From Siphonodentalium dalli (Eukaryota > Mollusca > Scaphopoda > Gadilida > Siphonodentaliidae): a stretch of 64,000 nt of DNA. The notes under the pieces were generated by a model, which searched no databases, had not been told where the DNA came from, and saw only the letters and a program-made list of their open reading frames with translations. Positions within the stretch are counted from its first letter, which is position 1; the number at the start of each line of letters is the position of its first letter. A program made the position numbers and the translations under genes. The DNA lies in contig CP136065.1 of assembly GCA_032622095.1 (NCBI GenBank), positions 114,927,195 to 114,991,194 on the forward strand, written 5' to 3'. This document shows positions 35,357 to 46,166 of the stretch, piece after piece.

Positions 35357-37208
35357 CAGGTCGGGCACACATCAAAAACGGTCTAAGTAGCTCGTTTTGT
35401 CTACTGTAGCCCGATTGAGCTACGTTTTTAATGTGATTTAGACGCCTCCTGCGATTATCGCCATACCACGAAAAAAGCGCATTTCGAATTTTCGCTCATT
35501 AGTTGTGTACCACTCAGGGTTTCCGTTACTACGGCTCAGCGTCCGTTGAACGGCCTCATTCCCCTCGCTGATAATCTGTTTGAGACATACATGTGCCTAA
35601 AGTTAATAGCAGTCTATCGTAAATAATATGACTGCAACGGGAGTTCGAGGGTTAAACAGAAGACTGGTGAAAAAGCGGGTCAATTGAGCACAGTATGTTA
35701 CCAGTACTGTGTAACCCTTTGAAATAAAAGCGCCAAAAACTAAAACACAATGTTTGAGGTGCAGTCAAATAGTGAGCGTAATACACATACGAATGTCGCA
35801 GTAACCTCAAAGAATGCCGAACTGCAGAGTATGCGAATATTTTGTGCATGGGATTTCCGTTGATGAAACTACTCATGCTCGGAGATCAAACTATAGTTGT
35901 TGGACTAATGTAGACTATTGAACAAGCTACTGTTTGAGTTTGAACGATTTCGCTACCTTTCATAATACGCCACTATAAATATCTTTTGCGGTATGACGTC
36001 ACAGTGCAGAAATAGTTTACGATTGACAGAATATAATCCTTTCGGTTTCATTTTCACGGAAGCTACCTTTTGAAATTCTTAGAAATATTTAATTCAATTC
36101 TCCTTGTTTGTCAATGCATAGATGCTTATTAGTGTTTAATTATACCTGTCGGAAGCGAATAAATTTTAAACACTGTAACTCGTAGCTTTTTCAATTATTT
36201 AGTCTTCAATCATGCAGAGGGCGGTATCATGGGTGTAATTACATGATTAATGCTCTGGGTACCATCAACAGAATTAATGCACCCATGTAAATGATCAACT
36301 TGCATAATATATGTAGCTTTGGGTTGCTTTGTGAGTATCTCAGGTGCAAGGAAACGACTACTTTTCAGTGACATATACCAAAATTTTCTGCCGACGGGAC
36401 GAACCATGGTCACCCCGTCACGTTATTTATTTCCCAAATATGGCTGAATACGGACTCATTTATTTTCCCCTGGCGGAAACCCTGACCACTATCACGTCTA
36501 CAAAGAAGCAAAAAACTCAACGACTCACCATGGCTTTAATACCTTTTGAGCGATTCAAAATCAATTTGTTTTGGTCAATTTACCAAGAAAAACGGTAAGA
36601 AATGATCATCAAAATCTCTTGATCGAAATGTAATTCTTTATCAAATCTGAGGTAGTTCCAGTGGCAATTGTGTTCGCAAACATCCGTGTGCAGGCGATAA
36701 TCTGATTGGTTGAATTTAGCCGGGGATTCAAAGTAGAGTTGTGAATCGTGTTTCCATAGTTGTCTTCTCTGAATGGCGTTCGCCAAACATTTAACAAATA
36801 GTCATCTCCGAGTGAAGCTTTTCGCTTTATCCAATCAGGTAAGCCACATAAACTGGACGTTCTTGACCTTCAAAAATAAATATCCTGCAAAAACAAATGG
36901 ATCTTTGCCTACTTTTTATGGCAAAATAAATATATTTACGGGAAAGTCACTATCAAACGCTTACAGATCTTAATTAAAACATCGTTAATTGCGCCTAGTA
37001 AGCTAAGCCGTGGTGAGTCGTTGAGTTTTTTGCTTCTTTGTAGACGTGATAGTGGTACACAACTAATGAACGAAAATTCGAAATGCGCTTTTTTCGTGGT
37101 ATGGCGAAAATCGTAGGAGGCGTGTAAATCACATTAAAAACGTAGGTCAATCGGGCTACAAGAGACAAAACGAGCTACGTAGACCGTTTTTTATGTGTGC
37201 CCGACCTG
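35357..37208. mobile_element. TIR family B: element with ~205-bp inverted arms, interrupted by family A
   Basis: The left arm 35357-35514 plus 36491-36537 and the right arm 37004-37208 are inverted copies (CAGGTCGGGCACACAT ends; shared 'gcgcatttcgaattttcg', 'aagaagcaaaaaactcaacg'). The left arm is split by the family A element at 35515-36484. The interior (36540-37003) has no recognisable gene. No target-site duplication is clear. Confidence 0.8.
35515..36484. mobile_element. TIR family A full-length copy with 6-bp TSD ACCACT
   Basis: Perfect 11-bp TIRs CAGGGTTTCCG / CGGAAACCCTG and a direct duplication ACCACT at 35509-35514 and 36485-36490. The uninterrupted site exists in the right arm of family B (about 37049-37062, read inverted as 'gtgtaccactatcacg'), which proves the insertion and its 6-bp duplication. 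Confidence 0.88.
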
Positions 37209-37250
37209 TTCGTTGTTTTACTTATATTATAATTTATAATTCGGATTACC

Positions 37251-37612
37251 AACGTCAAGGGCTTTGTGGACCCAATTTTTCCAAAATTTCCCAAAATTTT
37301 ATAGAGTCCAAATAAAGGATTCTGTTCATGTATATTAGTAATAATAGAAACCATGCCCATTGATGCAACATTTTGAGAGTATACCTCATGGTGGATTATG
37401 TTAGAAATACAAAATGTTAACTTTATTGAGATTTAAAAAAAAATAATTTACAGGCAATGGTCCAAGAAAAACAAAGTCCAAATCTAAGAATCAAATATGG
37501 GAATATGTACTGAACACTGTGATGAATGATGTATTACAAAAAAAATATTATATTTCTTGAGTGTTCTTTGATAAAATTACTTTGAACCGGTTGTTGACAA
37601 ATGATATATACT
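37251..37612. repeat. Left arm of inverted repeat matching ANKRD40 intron-1 start
   Basis: This segment ('tcaagggctttgt', 'ggacccaatttttccaaaat', 'gagtccaaataaaggattct' ... 'ttgacaaatgatatatactt') is the inverted copy of 38634-38978, and its first ~45 bp match 48082-48140, just inside the exon 1 donor. The right arm was later split by the 39-48 kb DNA. Confidence 0.8.
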
Positions 37613-37859
37613 TGCTTAAACGTTGGCTATGTGGGTGGTAGCAGGCACGGGTTGGACTCTGTTGACAATAGAATGCTAATCCTCAATCATACCCCTACCA
37701 GATCACCATACTAATTCTAGTAAGTAGGTCACCACTCACTCAGGGTGATCACTCATGTGGAAGTTTGACACTGGTAAAAAGCCATTCACACCAGAATGGA
37801 CATCAGCCATGAAAGGTTGACCCATTAACTGCTGCCTCTCAGTCAACCATATTATGAAG

Positions 37860-38630
37860 GGTATCTGGAGAAGTCGGCCCCGCACGACGTCGGCCCCATA
37901 CGAAGACGGTCCCATTAATTAGAAGGGATTAAATTGTCTTAATTTTATTGAGATAGTGTTTATGTTGGCTAATTGTGAGGTCCCCAAATTTAATTTGATT
38001 AATTCAGTGTAGTGTTTGTGTAAGCTAATGGTGAAGTCCGCAATGTTTTCTTAGTTGTAATAACAAAATGAACTCTATATGGTTATACATATAAATTTAC
38101 ATGGTTATGTCGGATTTTATGGAAGAGAATAAGAGAGGAGAAGTATCTTTTTTCTGCTGAGAGTAGGCCATTTGAGAATGCTTAGCATGTTTGTGGGTCT
38201 GCTTGGGTAGTTGTAGATATTAAAGATGTATCTGACAGCTCGGTTTTGTACCATTTCATTTCAGACTTAACTTAGCCTATTGGGCCATTACTGACGAAAG
38301 TGACAGTGATAGCGACGATGATGTTGTTTGAATTTGTTATTATTATATTGTCATTATTACTATTACCAGTTTCATATTTCATATCAAGATGTCAAAAACC
38401 CGAGTTTTAATGTTCCATGATGTCAAAATTTCGTTGCCAAACTTTTCGCCTTAGAGGCCAAACTTTAAAAAAAAATTCGGGCCTCCGACGATTTTCATTC
38501 CCCACTAAATAAAGAATGATTTAAAACAATTGTTCTGTTATATATGGGGCCGACTTCTCTGGGGCCGACTTCGCGTGGGGCCGTCTTCATATGGGGCCGA
38601 CTTCGCGCGGGGCCGACTTCTCCTGTATTC
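37860..38630. mobile_element. 771-bp TIR element, 8-bp TSD TTATGAAG
   Basis: TTATGAAG flanks it at 37852-37859 and 38631-38638. The imperfect TIRs GGTATCTGGAGAAGTCGGCC and GAATACAGGAGAAGTCGGCC (read inwards) extend about 50 bp. The GC-rich unit 'ggggccgacttc' recurs about four times at the right end. An acidic ORF end (DESDSDSDDDVV, stop) lies at about 38297-38332. The superfamily is uncertain (hAT, P or Merlin-like by TSD length). Confidence 0.8.
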
Positions 38631-38633
38631 TTA

Positions 38634-38978
38634 TGAAGTTAGTATATCATTTGTCAACAACCGGTTCAAAGTAATTTTATCAAAGAACACTCAAGAAATA
38701 TAATATTTTTTTTGTAATACATCATTCATCACAGTGTTCAGTACATATTCCCATATTTCATTATTTGATTCTTAGATTTGGACTTTGTTTTTCTTGGACC
38801 ATTCATCCATTGCCTGTAATTTTAGTGTAAATAAAAAAAAATTTAAATCTCAATAAAGTTCACATTTTGTATTTCTAACATAATCCACCATGAAGTATGC
38901 TCTCAAAATGTTGCATCAATGGGCATGGTTTCTATTATTACTAATATACATGAACAGAATCCTTTATTTGGACTCTAG
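38634..38978. repeat. Right arm of the inverted repeat, cut by LINE insertion
   Basis: It is the inverted copy of 37290-37612. It stops at 'ggactcta' (38971-38978), exactly where the LINE reading frame starts. Its missing continuation matches 48082-48140. Confidence 0.8.
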
Positions 38979-39530
38979 TATAAACACGTCTACATTTGGA
39001 CTGGAACGTGTGACCTAACTAAACTTATAGCCGGCGGTTACTCCACAATCAGTGGCCAAAATACAGTCCATCAATTATCTCTACAATACCAAGAACTTTA
39101 CAGAGAAATTAGAAGACACCAAGACTGTAGATTGACTATCCTCGAGACTCCAGCATACTCAATCCCTGACTGGAACAATTACCAATACGACAAGCAGGTA
39201 AGAAAACACCGAGAGAACCCGGCAAGATATCCACCAGCAATACAACCTCCTAATCCAGAAGACCACCAAAACGTACTGACTGAACAAATCAGGCAACTTA
39301 ACATCGAGATTAAGGCAGTCAACCAGTCTCACCATCAAAACTCACCGGAATTCTCATCCGACCTGCGCACGTACAAGAGGCACGTAACAGGACGCGCACA
39401 GCGAAACATCAGGACTGAGACCAGGTACAATTACAAGCTGTACAGAAATGATGGCATCCACCCTGATGAATTACTCAGTGAAGTCTGGCTCCGGAAAATC
39501 AGGAACCAGATACTCAAAGACTGCTGGTAG
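38979..39530 (+). pseudogene. LINE copy 1, ORF1: 5'-truncated SGNH esterase-like protein
   Basis: The open frame of 183 codons starts abruptly in the middle of the domain (YKHVYIWTGTCDLTKL) and ends at TAG 39528-39530; the first ATG in frame is 39132. It aligns with the second half of ORF1 of LINE copy 2 (WTGTCDLT; KITILETPIYSI against RLTILETPAYSI; the shared ending GIHP..LS.VWLRKI). The N-terminal catalytic GDS block is missing because of 5' truncation, as is common for LINEs. SGNH esterase ORF1 proteins are known in CR1-like elements, where they are thought to act on membranes or lipids or to bind RNA complexes. Confidence 0.8.
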
Positions 39531-39540
39531 TAAACAAAAT

Positions 39541-39935
39541 GTGGGTCGGTATGTGCTGAACCATGCTATAACCCATACCAGACAAAAAACACACCAGACC
39601 ACACCATCAGGAGCACTGCGGAGAAAGGGTAGGCATGGGCTGTACCATGCTACACCCTACACACTCCAACTGGCACTGCAGAGAAAGGGTAGGCATGGGC
39701 TGTACCATGCTACACCCTGCACACTCCAACTGGCACTGCAGAGAAAGGGTAGGCATGGGCTGATCTATGCTACACTCTATTCACCCCATTACCAACGGGC
39801 ACTGCAGAGGAAGGGTAGGCATGGGCTGATCCATGCTACACTCTATGCACACCAAAACCAAAAACACCAGGCTCTACACAACAAAGATAAAACAAATGCG
39901 GGTCGGTATGGGCTGAACCATACTATACCCCTAAC
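39541..39935 (+). repeat. Tandem repeat at the ORF1/ORF2 junction of LINE copy 1
   Basis: Four units of about 57-66 bp ('gcactgcagagaaagggtag', 'gcatgggctgtaccatgcta', 'caccct') start near 39617 and are flanked by diverged units ('gggtcggtatgggctgaacc'). The core GGGCTGTACCATGCTACACC also occurs twice in LINE copy 2 (about 52515-52575). The frame stays open (RKGRHGLYHATP units), but it may be untranslated. Confidence 0.9.
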
Positions 39936-40005
39936 AGATAGCCACAAAAGGAGATATGGGAACATAACAACGGCAAAACACATGCGCCTCCTCCTCATCA
40001 TCGCT

Positions 40006-40029
40006 GGCATCGAACAAAACCCGGGGCCC
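40006..40029 (+). other. 2A-like ribosome-skipping motif GIEQNPGP (LINE copy 1)
   Basis: The codons for G-I-E-Q-N-P-G-P directly follow a short hydrophobic leader (M-R-L-L-L-I-I-A). The 2A consensus is D-(V/I)-E-x-N-P-G-P; only the first Asp is replaced by Gly. In 2A peptides the ribosome skips the Gly-Pro bond, releasing the upstream peptide. 2A-like motifs are known at this place in APE-type LINEs of several invertebrates. Confidence 0.8.
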
Positions 40030-43000
40030 AAAAAAGCGAAAAAGAAAGCTCCCACCAAGCAAAAGGAAAAATCAGTATACCCCTGCGGAGTATGTGAAGG
40101 AGAAGTGACATGGACAGTCAACGTAGGAGTATGCTGCGATAGCTGTGATGTTTGGCATCACTACTCGTGCATAGACCTAGACACATCAGAAGTCCAATCA
40201 CTAGAAGAAAGACCCAACAAAGAATGGAAATGCATGAAATGTGACAGCATCAACATCGAGAGCTTCACATTCCATAGCTATGACGTCAGTACCTCCAACT
40301 ACTACCAAACACTAAGCCATCTAGACAGCTCCATCCGAAGTATGAACTCAATTTTCGACCCGACCCATACTAGCAGTCCCAAAGCAGACACAACTCTAGG
40401 CTCAGCATCAAGATCGAACAGATTAGCATCCCAAAATACCTTTAACGCACCAAGGAAAGACAATCTCAGATTGCTAATTGTTAATTGTAGAAGCCTAGTC
40501 AGCAACAAAGCGGAACTGGAAATCGCAACCTCCTACATAAAGCCTGATGTTATCATCGGTACAAAGTCATGGCTAAATGGAAAGAAACCAGGAAAAGAAC
40601 CAGCCCAAAATGCCATCAAGTCAGCTGAAGTCTTTCCTGAAGATTATACTGCCTATAGGAACGACCGAGATACTACGGGTGGAGGAGTCTTCATTGCCAT
40701 TCAACAGGAAGCAGTTGCAATAGAGAAGACAGAATATATCACCAACTGCGAAATTGAATGGATAAAACTGTCAATACAAGGAGGCAAGGATATACACGTG
40801 GGAAGTTTCTACATGGCACATCGATCCAAATCAGATGTAGAAAATCTAGAAAAATCCATCAAAGCACTGATGAAAAAGACTGACTCCAGCTTCATACTTG
40901 GAGGAGACTTTAATTGTCCTGACATCGACTGGGATACAATGACTGTAAGGCCGGGGGCACAAGACCGAGAGATACAGAATGACCTCATCAACATATGTGC
41001 GAAATTAGGACTAAAACAGGTACAGGAGGACCCAACCAGGGAAGGAAACCTACTGGACCTAATCATAACAAACAATCCAGCATTAATAAAATCCACCACT
41101 ACAATACCTGGCATATCAGACCATAATATGATCATTGCTGACTGTTCTCCAACTCCATCCTACAATAAACCAGTACAGAGAACTAGATATCTATTCGACA
41201 AGGCAAATTGGACTGACATAGCTGCAGATGTGGAGAAGATAGCGGTGCAAATAGAAGATTTTCCCACTGATACCAACATCAACACCATGTGGAACTTCTT
41301 TCGCGATTCCATCAAAGAAGTTGTGGAAAAAAGAGTACCAAAAGCACCAAGATGTCGACGCAAACAACTGCCATGGATAAATAGAAGACTCAAATTGCTT
41401 CTAAGGAAAAAAGCAAGATTACACAGGAAAGCTAAAGAAGCAGGATGTTGGAAAGAGTATAAAGACCACCAGAAAAAATGTAGGAGAGAAATGAGGAAAG
41501 CAGAACAAGAACACATAAACACCATAATAAAGAAGGGGAAGGAAAAGAAAACATCAAAACCCTTCTGGAGCTACATGAAGGCCCGAAAACAAGAAAGAAC
41601 AGGTACGCCACCGATAAAAACAGGAACATCACTCACAAACGATGCAAAAGAGAAGGCGGAACTACTAAATAAGCAATTCCAGTCGGTATTCACCGTAGAC
41701 ACTAACGAAGAGTTACCATCCATACCACAAAACAGTGTAAACATCAAACCACTGGAAATCACAGAAGAAGGAATAAAGAAACTCCTGGAAGATATAAAAC
41801 CATCAAAGGCACCAGGTCCAGACAACATCCCTAACAAAGTACTCAAATTACTGGCCAACGTACTGGCGAAACCCATCACCACCATATTCAACAAATCTAT
41901 AGAGACCGGCACCCTTCCAGAAGACTGGCTGAACGGAAACATAACACCAGTTTATAAGAAAGGAGACGTTCACCAACCATCCAACTACAGACCAGTATCA
42001 CTCACTTCAACATGCTGTAAGCTACTAGAGCACGTCCTGTGTAGACATATCCGCGACCACCTGGAACTGCAACCTACTGACTGATAGAAACCACGGATTT
42101 AGATCTGGCCACTCATGTGTAACCCAGCTTGTAAACACCACACAAGATCTACTATCGACCTTTGACTAGGAGAAGCAAACTGACATGGCAATCCTCGACT
42201 TTTCCAAAGCATTTGACACGGTACCACACCAGAGTCTGCTATACAAACTGAAGTCATAAGGAATCACAGGACCAATACACACCTGGCTGACAAGCTTCCT
42301 AACAAAAAGGCATATGAGAGTAGTGTTGGAAGGAGAATCATCCAAAAGTGTTCCAGTGGAATCGGGAGTACCCCAAGGTACGGTACTAGGACCCCTACTA
42401 TTCCTCTGCCACATCAACGACCTTCCACAAGCAGTCAAATCAGAAGTAAGACTCTTTGCTGATGACTGCATACTATACCGCCAGATAAATGACTACCAAG
42501 ACCACATCCAACTACAACAGGATCTGACATCACTAGAAGAATGGGCGAAAACCTGGGGGATGAGATTCAATGCTGGAAAATGCTCCATAATGTCCATGAA
42601 GAACAAGGACAAGAACAAAACATCGTTCATCTACCAGCTTGACCATCAAATTCTGCAATCAGTCAAACAAAGCGTCTACCTTGGACTGACCATCACAGAT
42701 GACCTAAAATGGTCAACGCACATATCCAAGATCACTGGAAGGGCCAATAGCACCTTAGGCTTCCTACGCAGAAACTTACGAAGAGCGGACAGTAAATCCA
42801 GAGAGACCGCATATAGAGCTATGGTAAGAACATCACTCGAATATGGAGCAGAAATATGGGACCCCGCCGCAGTAGGTGAAATAGAGAAGTTAGAGAAAGT
42901 GCAGAGAAGAGCGGCAAGATTCATCACCAACAACTACAGAGACCGGGAAAAAGGCGCAGTAACCAGCATGATTGATGGCCTAAGGTTAGACTCACTAGAG

Positions 43001-43157
43001 ATCCGCAGAAAGATGAAGAGAATAGAACTCTTCGGCAAGGTGGTTGAGGGGATAATCCCAGCCATACACACACATGATTTACTAAAGGATAAGAAAATCC
43101 GAGCAAAAAAGTTTCCAGACCACAAAAGTGATAACATAATTTCGAGCCAAGAGACGA

Positions 43158-43886
43158 GTGTATCAACTCACGATCGTTCGAACCAATAAGAGCCAAATGG
43201 CATTCAATACTGACAAATGTGAAATAATCCACATACATAGGAAAAGGGAACCTATAATCCATGACTACTATCTCCACCATCAGAAACTAAATAGCACAGA
43301 AAAGGCAAAATATCTAGGAATAACCATCTCTAAAGATATGTCATGGAATTCTCACATAAACAACATCACAAACAAAGCCAATGCCTCATTGAGGTTCATC
43401 AGAAGAAACATCAGGACAAATAACCACAAATCAAAAGAACTAGCCTATAAAACATATGTCCGCCCTAAACTGGAATATTGCTCAACCATATGGCATCCAT
43501 GGCAAGCATACCTAAGAGACCAAATAGAAATGGTCCAACACAGAGCAGCCCGGTACACAATGAACATCTACAACTACCCAAGCAGTGCCTCCGATATACT
43601 AAGACAGCTGCAATGGCCTACTCTAGAACAGCGGCGTTTGTACCAATCACTTGTCATGTTCTATAAAATAAAAAACAACATTGTCAACATACGAGACACC
43701 GCTCCCCTCACAACATCGAGAGGTCATAAATTCGTGTTCTTTTATACTGGACCCAAATACATCCGCACCTCATTCTACCCTCGCACTATCCTTGCATGGA
43801 ATTCTCTCGACCCTTCTATTGCTACCCTCACAGACCTGGACAAATTCAAATCTACTCTCTATAGCGACCACTTTAAACTCCCATAA
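43158..43886 (+). pseudogene. Second CR1/L2-like LINE fragment (RT C-terminus) fused to copy 1
   Basis: True homology starts at about 43193 with SQMAFNTDKCEIIHIHRKRE and continues YLGITISKDMSWNSHI, RPKLEYCSTIWHPW, RAARY and LAWNSLDPS to TAA at 43884-43886. These are the thumb and C-terminal motifs of a reverse transcriptase clearly different from that of copy 1, whose own thumb has just ended. The frame is intact over 230 codons. It is followed by a 140-bp 3' UTR and a (TAGA)n tail, as in CR1/L2-type elements, so it is a 5'-truncated insertion or one half of a chimera. Confidence 0.85.
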
Positions 43887-44024
43887 CCAACCTGTACCAA
43901 ATCTGAGTTTTATCATGTTTTTAAATATAATCCAAAATTCACCAAAAATATTGCACAAAAATTGTATAGTTACACCTCATGCGCCTCCTTTAAAACTTCA
44001 GCATAATGAAGGTTAGGAGAAACC

Positions 44025-44050
44025 TATAGATAGATAGATAGATAGATAGA
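44025..44050 (+). repeat. (TAGA)n 3' tail of the LINE fragment
   Basis: About six TAGA units follow 'ggttaggagaaacctatagatag'. CR1/L2-type elements end in short tandem repeats instead of poly(A). Just downstream (about 44058-44110) the sequence again looks like the C-terminal part of copy 1's ORF2 (NKKTIVRNGNATKIV against NKTILDWNQLEDRIV in copy 2), which would fit a nested insertion. Confidence 0.7.
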
Positions 44051-44559
44051 CACGGAACAATATAAACAAGAAAACCATAGTCAGAAATGGTAACGCCACC
44101 AAGATCGTATTATTAGCCATAAATATAAATCATAATATAAAATATATTGGTTACATGAATGGACCGCCTCAGAATTCCGTTAAGATAAGTAATTCTTCAA
44201 ATTATTACAATGAACTACGGCTTATAAATTACTGCAGGTTTCTCATTCGCAACACCAGAATGCTTCTAAATGCGGATCAAAGCTAAGAGTGCGTGGCACA
44301 GCCATTGTTCATAGACATTTTACAGATAGCGAGAATGATGCATGCTGGGAACGAAAGCATCCACAGCAAAGCCATGTGCTTACGGGGGCATGCGTTTATT
44401 ATAGGGGATTTATGGTGGGCCTATAAAACTAATTATAACTTTGTTATCTGTCATAGTTTATGCGTGAAATTTTAAACATATATACCTGGACATCTACCAC
44501 TTCCAGAATGTTGAAAAACATTTTCAGTTGCTCATCGTATTTTTATAGACGAAATAGTC

Positions 44560-45296
44560 CGAAATTCCAGAAAATTGCGCTAACTGCTCAATGTTTTAAT
44601 GTGTTACAAAACGTCTGATAAAAATAGTTCTATCGGGAATATTCACACCATTTTTTTTCAGAGAACATAGTGTAAATATAGTCCTATCGGGATATCGTAA
44701 AGGAGATTAATTAAACCCCTCAGACTGCCGAAACTGACGACATTAAATTCGCTTTTTCGTGTCCCGCGGAAATGAAACTTGTCTGTCCATTGATGACGTT
44801 ATTTATTTGACATAGTATTTTTTTCTTCTGTTGTATTTGAACACTTGTTGCACGCGCAGGCTGCACGATCATAATAACTTCAACCGATAAGCGCCGACTG
44901 ATACCCGCGCAACAGTTTGTCTCAAATAAATTGTTATCAAAACGCAGGTTTATGGCCGCGGACATAAGCCGATTAAGTGTAATGTAATTTATCCATGAAT
45001 TTGACTGAAAAATTGTGATTCTATCACCATTAGCCACGAAAATGGGACCTCTAAACAGGCAAGTTTGATTTTCGGCGGACACGAACAAGCGAATTTATTG
45101 TCGGCAGTTTCGGCAGTCTGAGGGTTAATTAATCCCGAATTAAACGGAACTACTTTACGATAGTCCGATAGGACTATGTTTACTCTATGCATGTTCTCTG
45201 AAAAAATAGTGTGAATATTCCCGATAGAACTCTTTTTATCAGACGTTGTGTAACACCTTAAAACATTGAGCAGTTATAGCGCAAACCGAAATGTGT
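44560..45296. mobile_element. ~740-bp inverted-repeat (foldback) element
   Basis: The left arm about 44562-44795 and right arm about 45050-45296 are inverted copies (shared 'gcgctaactgctcaatgttt', 'acgtctgataaaaatag', 'atagtcctatcggga', 'cagactgccgaaactgacga'). The outer flanks 44115-44200 and 45375-45445 are direct repeats of each other ('taaaatatattggtt', 'ctcagaattccgttaa'), suggesting it sits inside a duplicated or larger element. Confidence 0.75.
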
Positions 45297-45699
45297 TGTC
45301 TTGCAAGATATCCCACCGCTTTAGCTAAATTTACCTTCCTACAATATCCATAAAGAGGATCATATATTATATACCCACGGTTTTAATTATAGAATATAAA
45401 ATATATTGGTTTCGCGAATGACCAACTCAGAATTCCGTTAAAATAACAATAACAACCAGCACCTATAACGAACCGTTTTACTGGACTTGGCCTACTGGTC
45501 GCGTAGTTCCGACTTTTAAATAAACGGAATTTCCAACTCTATAAATAAAAGCCCCACAATGCATTCGCCCTGTCCACCACGCAATATCAAAATCTCAGCA
45601 GCTAGATACACCACAGGTGGCGTAATAAATGCTCTTTATTATTTCCATATCAGGAATACAGTAACAAACAAGACAGCAGTAAAATAAATGGGGACAAAA

Positions 45700-45965
45700 A
45701 GTTAGTGTAATCATGTATGAAATTTCCAACTGTTAAAATTCTTTATAACAGTTGTGACTCCCACCCCCTCAAAATACCTCCATCATTCGATCCCCGTCCC
45801 CATCATAATGGGGACAATAATTACTAGTTGGGATACCAGGCAATGGTAACCATGTATTTTAACCTTTATGTTGTAGTGTAATAATGTATGAAATTTCCAA
45901 CTACATGTGCATTAACTTTTTTTTACAAAAGTTGTGAATCATACACACTCAAAATCTAACTTCCA
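45700..45965. repeat. Imperfect direct duplication (~165-bp spacing)
   Basis: The segment 'gtgtaatcatgtatgaaatttccaac' with 'aacagttgtgactc' reappears as 'gtgtaataatgtatgaaatttccaac' with 'aaaagttgtgaatc' about 165 bp later, each before a CA-rich C tract. Confidence 0.6.
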
Positions 45966-46131
45966 CCCCCACCCCACTACACTGTCCCTTCCACTTAAAA
46001 ACATTCTGGAGATCAAGTTGGCCACAGGTGTTCAGTTATTTTATACCATGACTCCCTATTGTACTGTGTACAAACATGCTATATAATATATTTGTGCTGT
46101 ACACCCTACTGTGTGTGAACAGGAGTCCGAC

Positions 46132-46166
46132 CGTGGGTAACACGTTTCTACTGTGGGTAACACGTT
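46132..46166. repeat. Short direct repeat TGGGTAACACGTTT
   Basis: Two copies lie 19 bp apart. Nothing else was recognised between 45965 and 46800 except AT-rich DNA. Confidence 0.6.

Larger units (their letters stand above)
39448..43189 (+). pseudogene. LINE copy 1, ORF2: 2A-like leader, PHD, endonuclease, reverse transcriptase (CR1-like)
   Basis: The first open block (39448-42084) covers the repeat region, a likely start ATG at 39982, the leader MRLLLIIAGIEQNPGP, a PHD finger (40084-40242, Cys4-His-Cys3), APE-type endonuclease (NCRS, GGDFN at 40900-40914, SDH at 41116-41124) and the start of the reverse transcriptase. A frameshift near 42070 and stops at 42167-42169 and 42257-42259 break the RT. 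The second block (42314-43189) has GVPQGTVLGPLLF, the FADD catalytic motif (42455-42466) and the thumb. A further frameshift lies near 43155. The endonuclease catalytic Glu (TESW in copy 2) is Lys here (AAG at 40564-40566). The copy is inactive. Confidence 0.92.

Noticed and set aside
39541-39935. A CRISPR-like array
   Set aside because: Units of about 60 bp are contiguous, without unique spacers, and lie inside an animal LINE.
40302-41942. Several ORFs of 60-120 codons antisense to LINE copy 1
   Set aside because: They are shadows of the reverse transcriptase and endonuclease coding frames.
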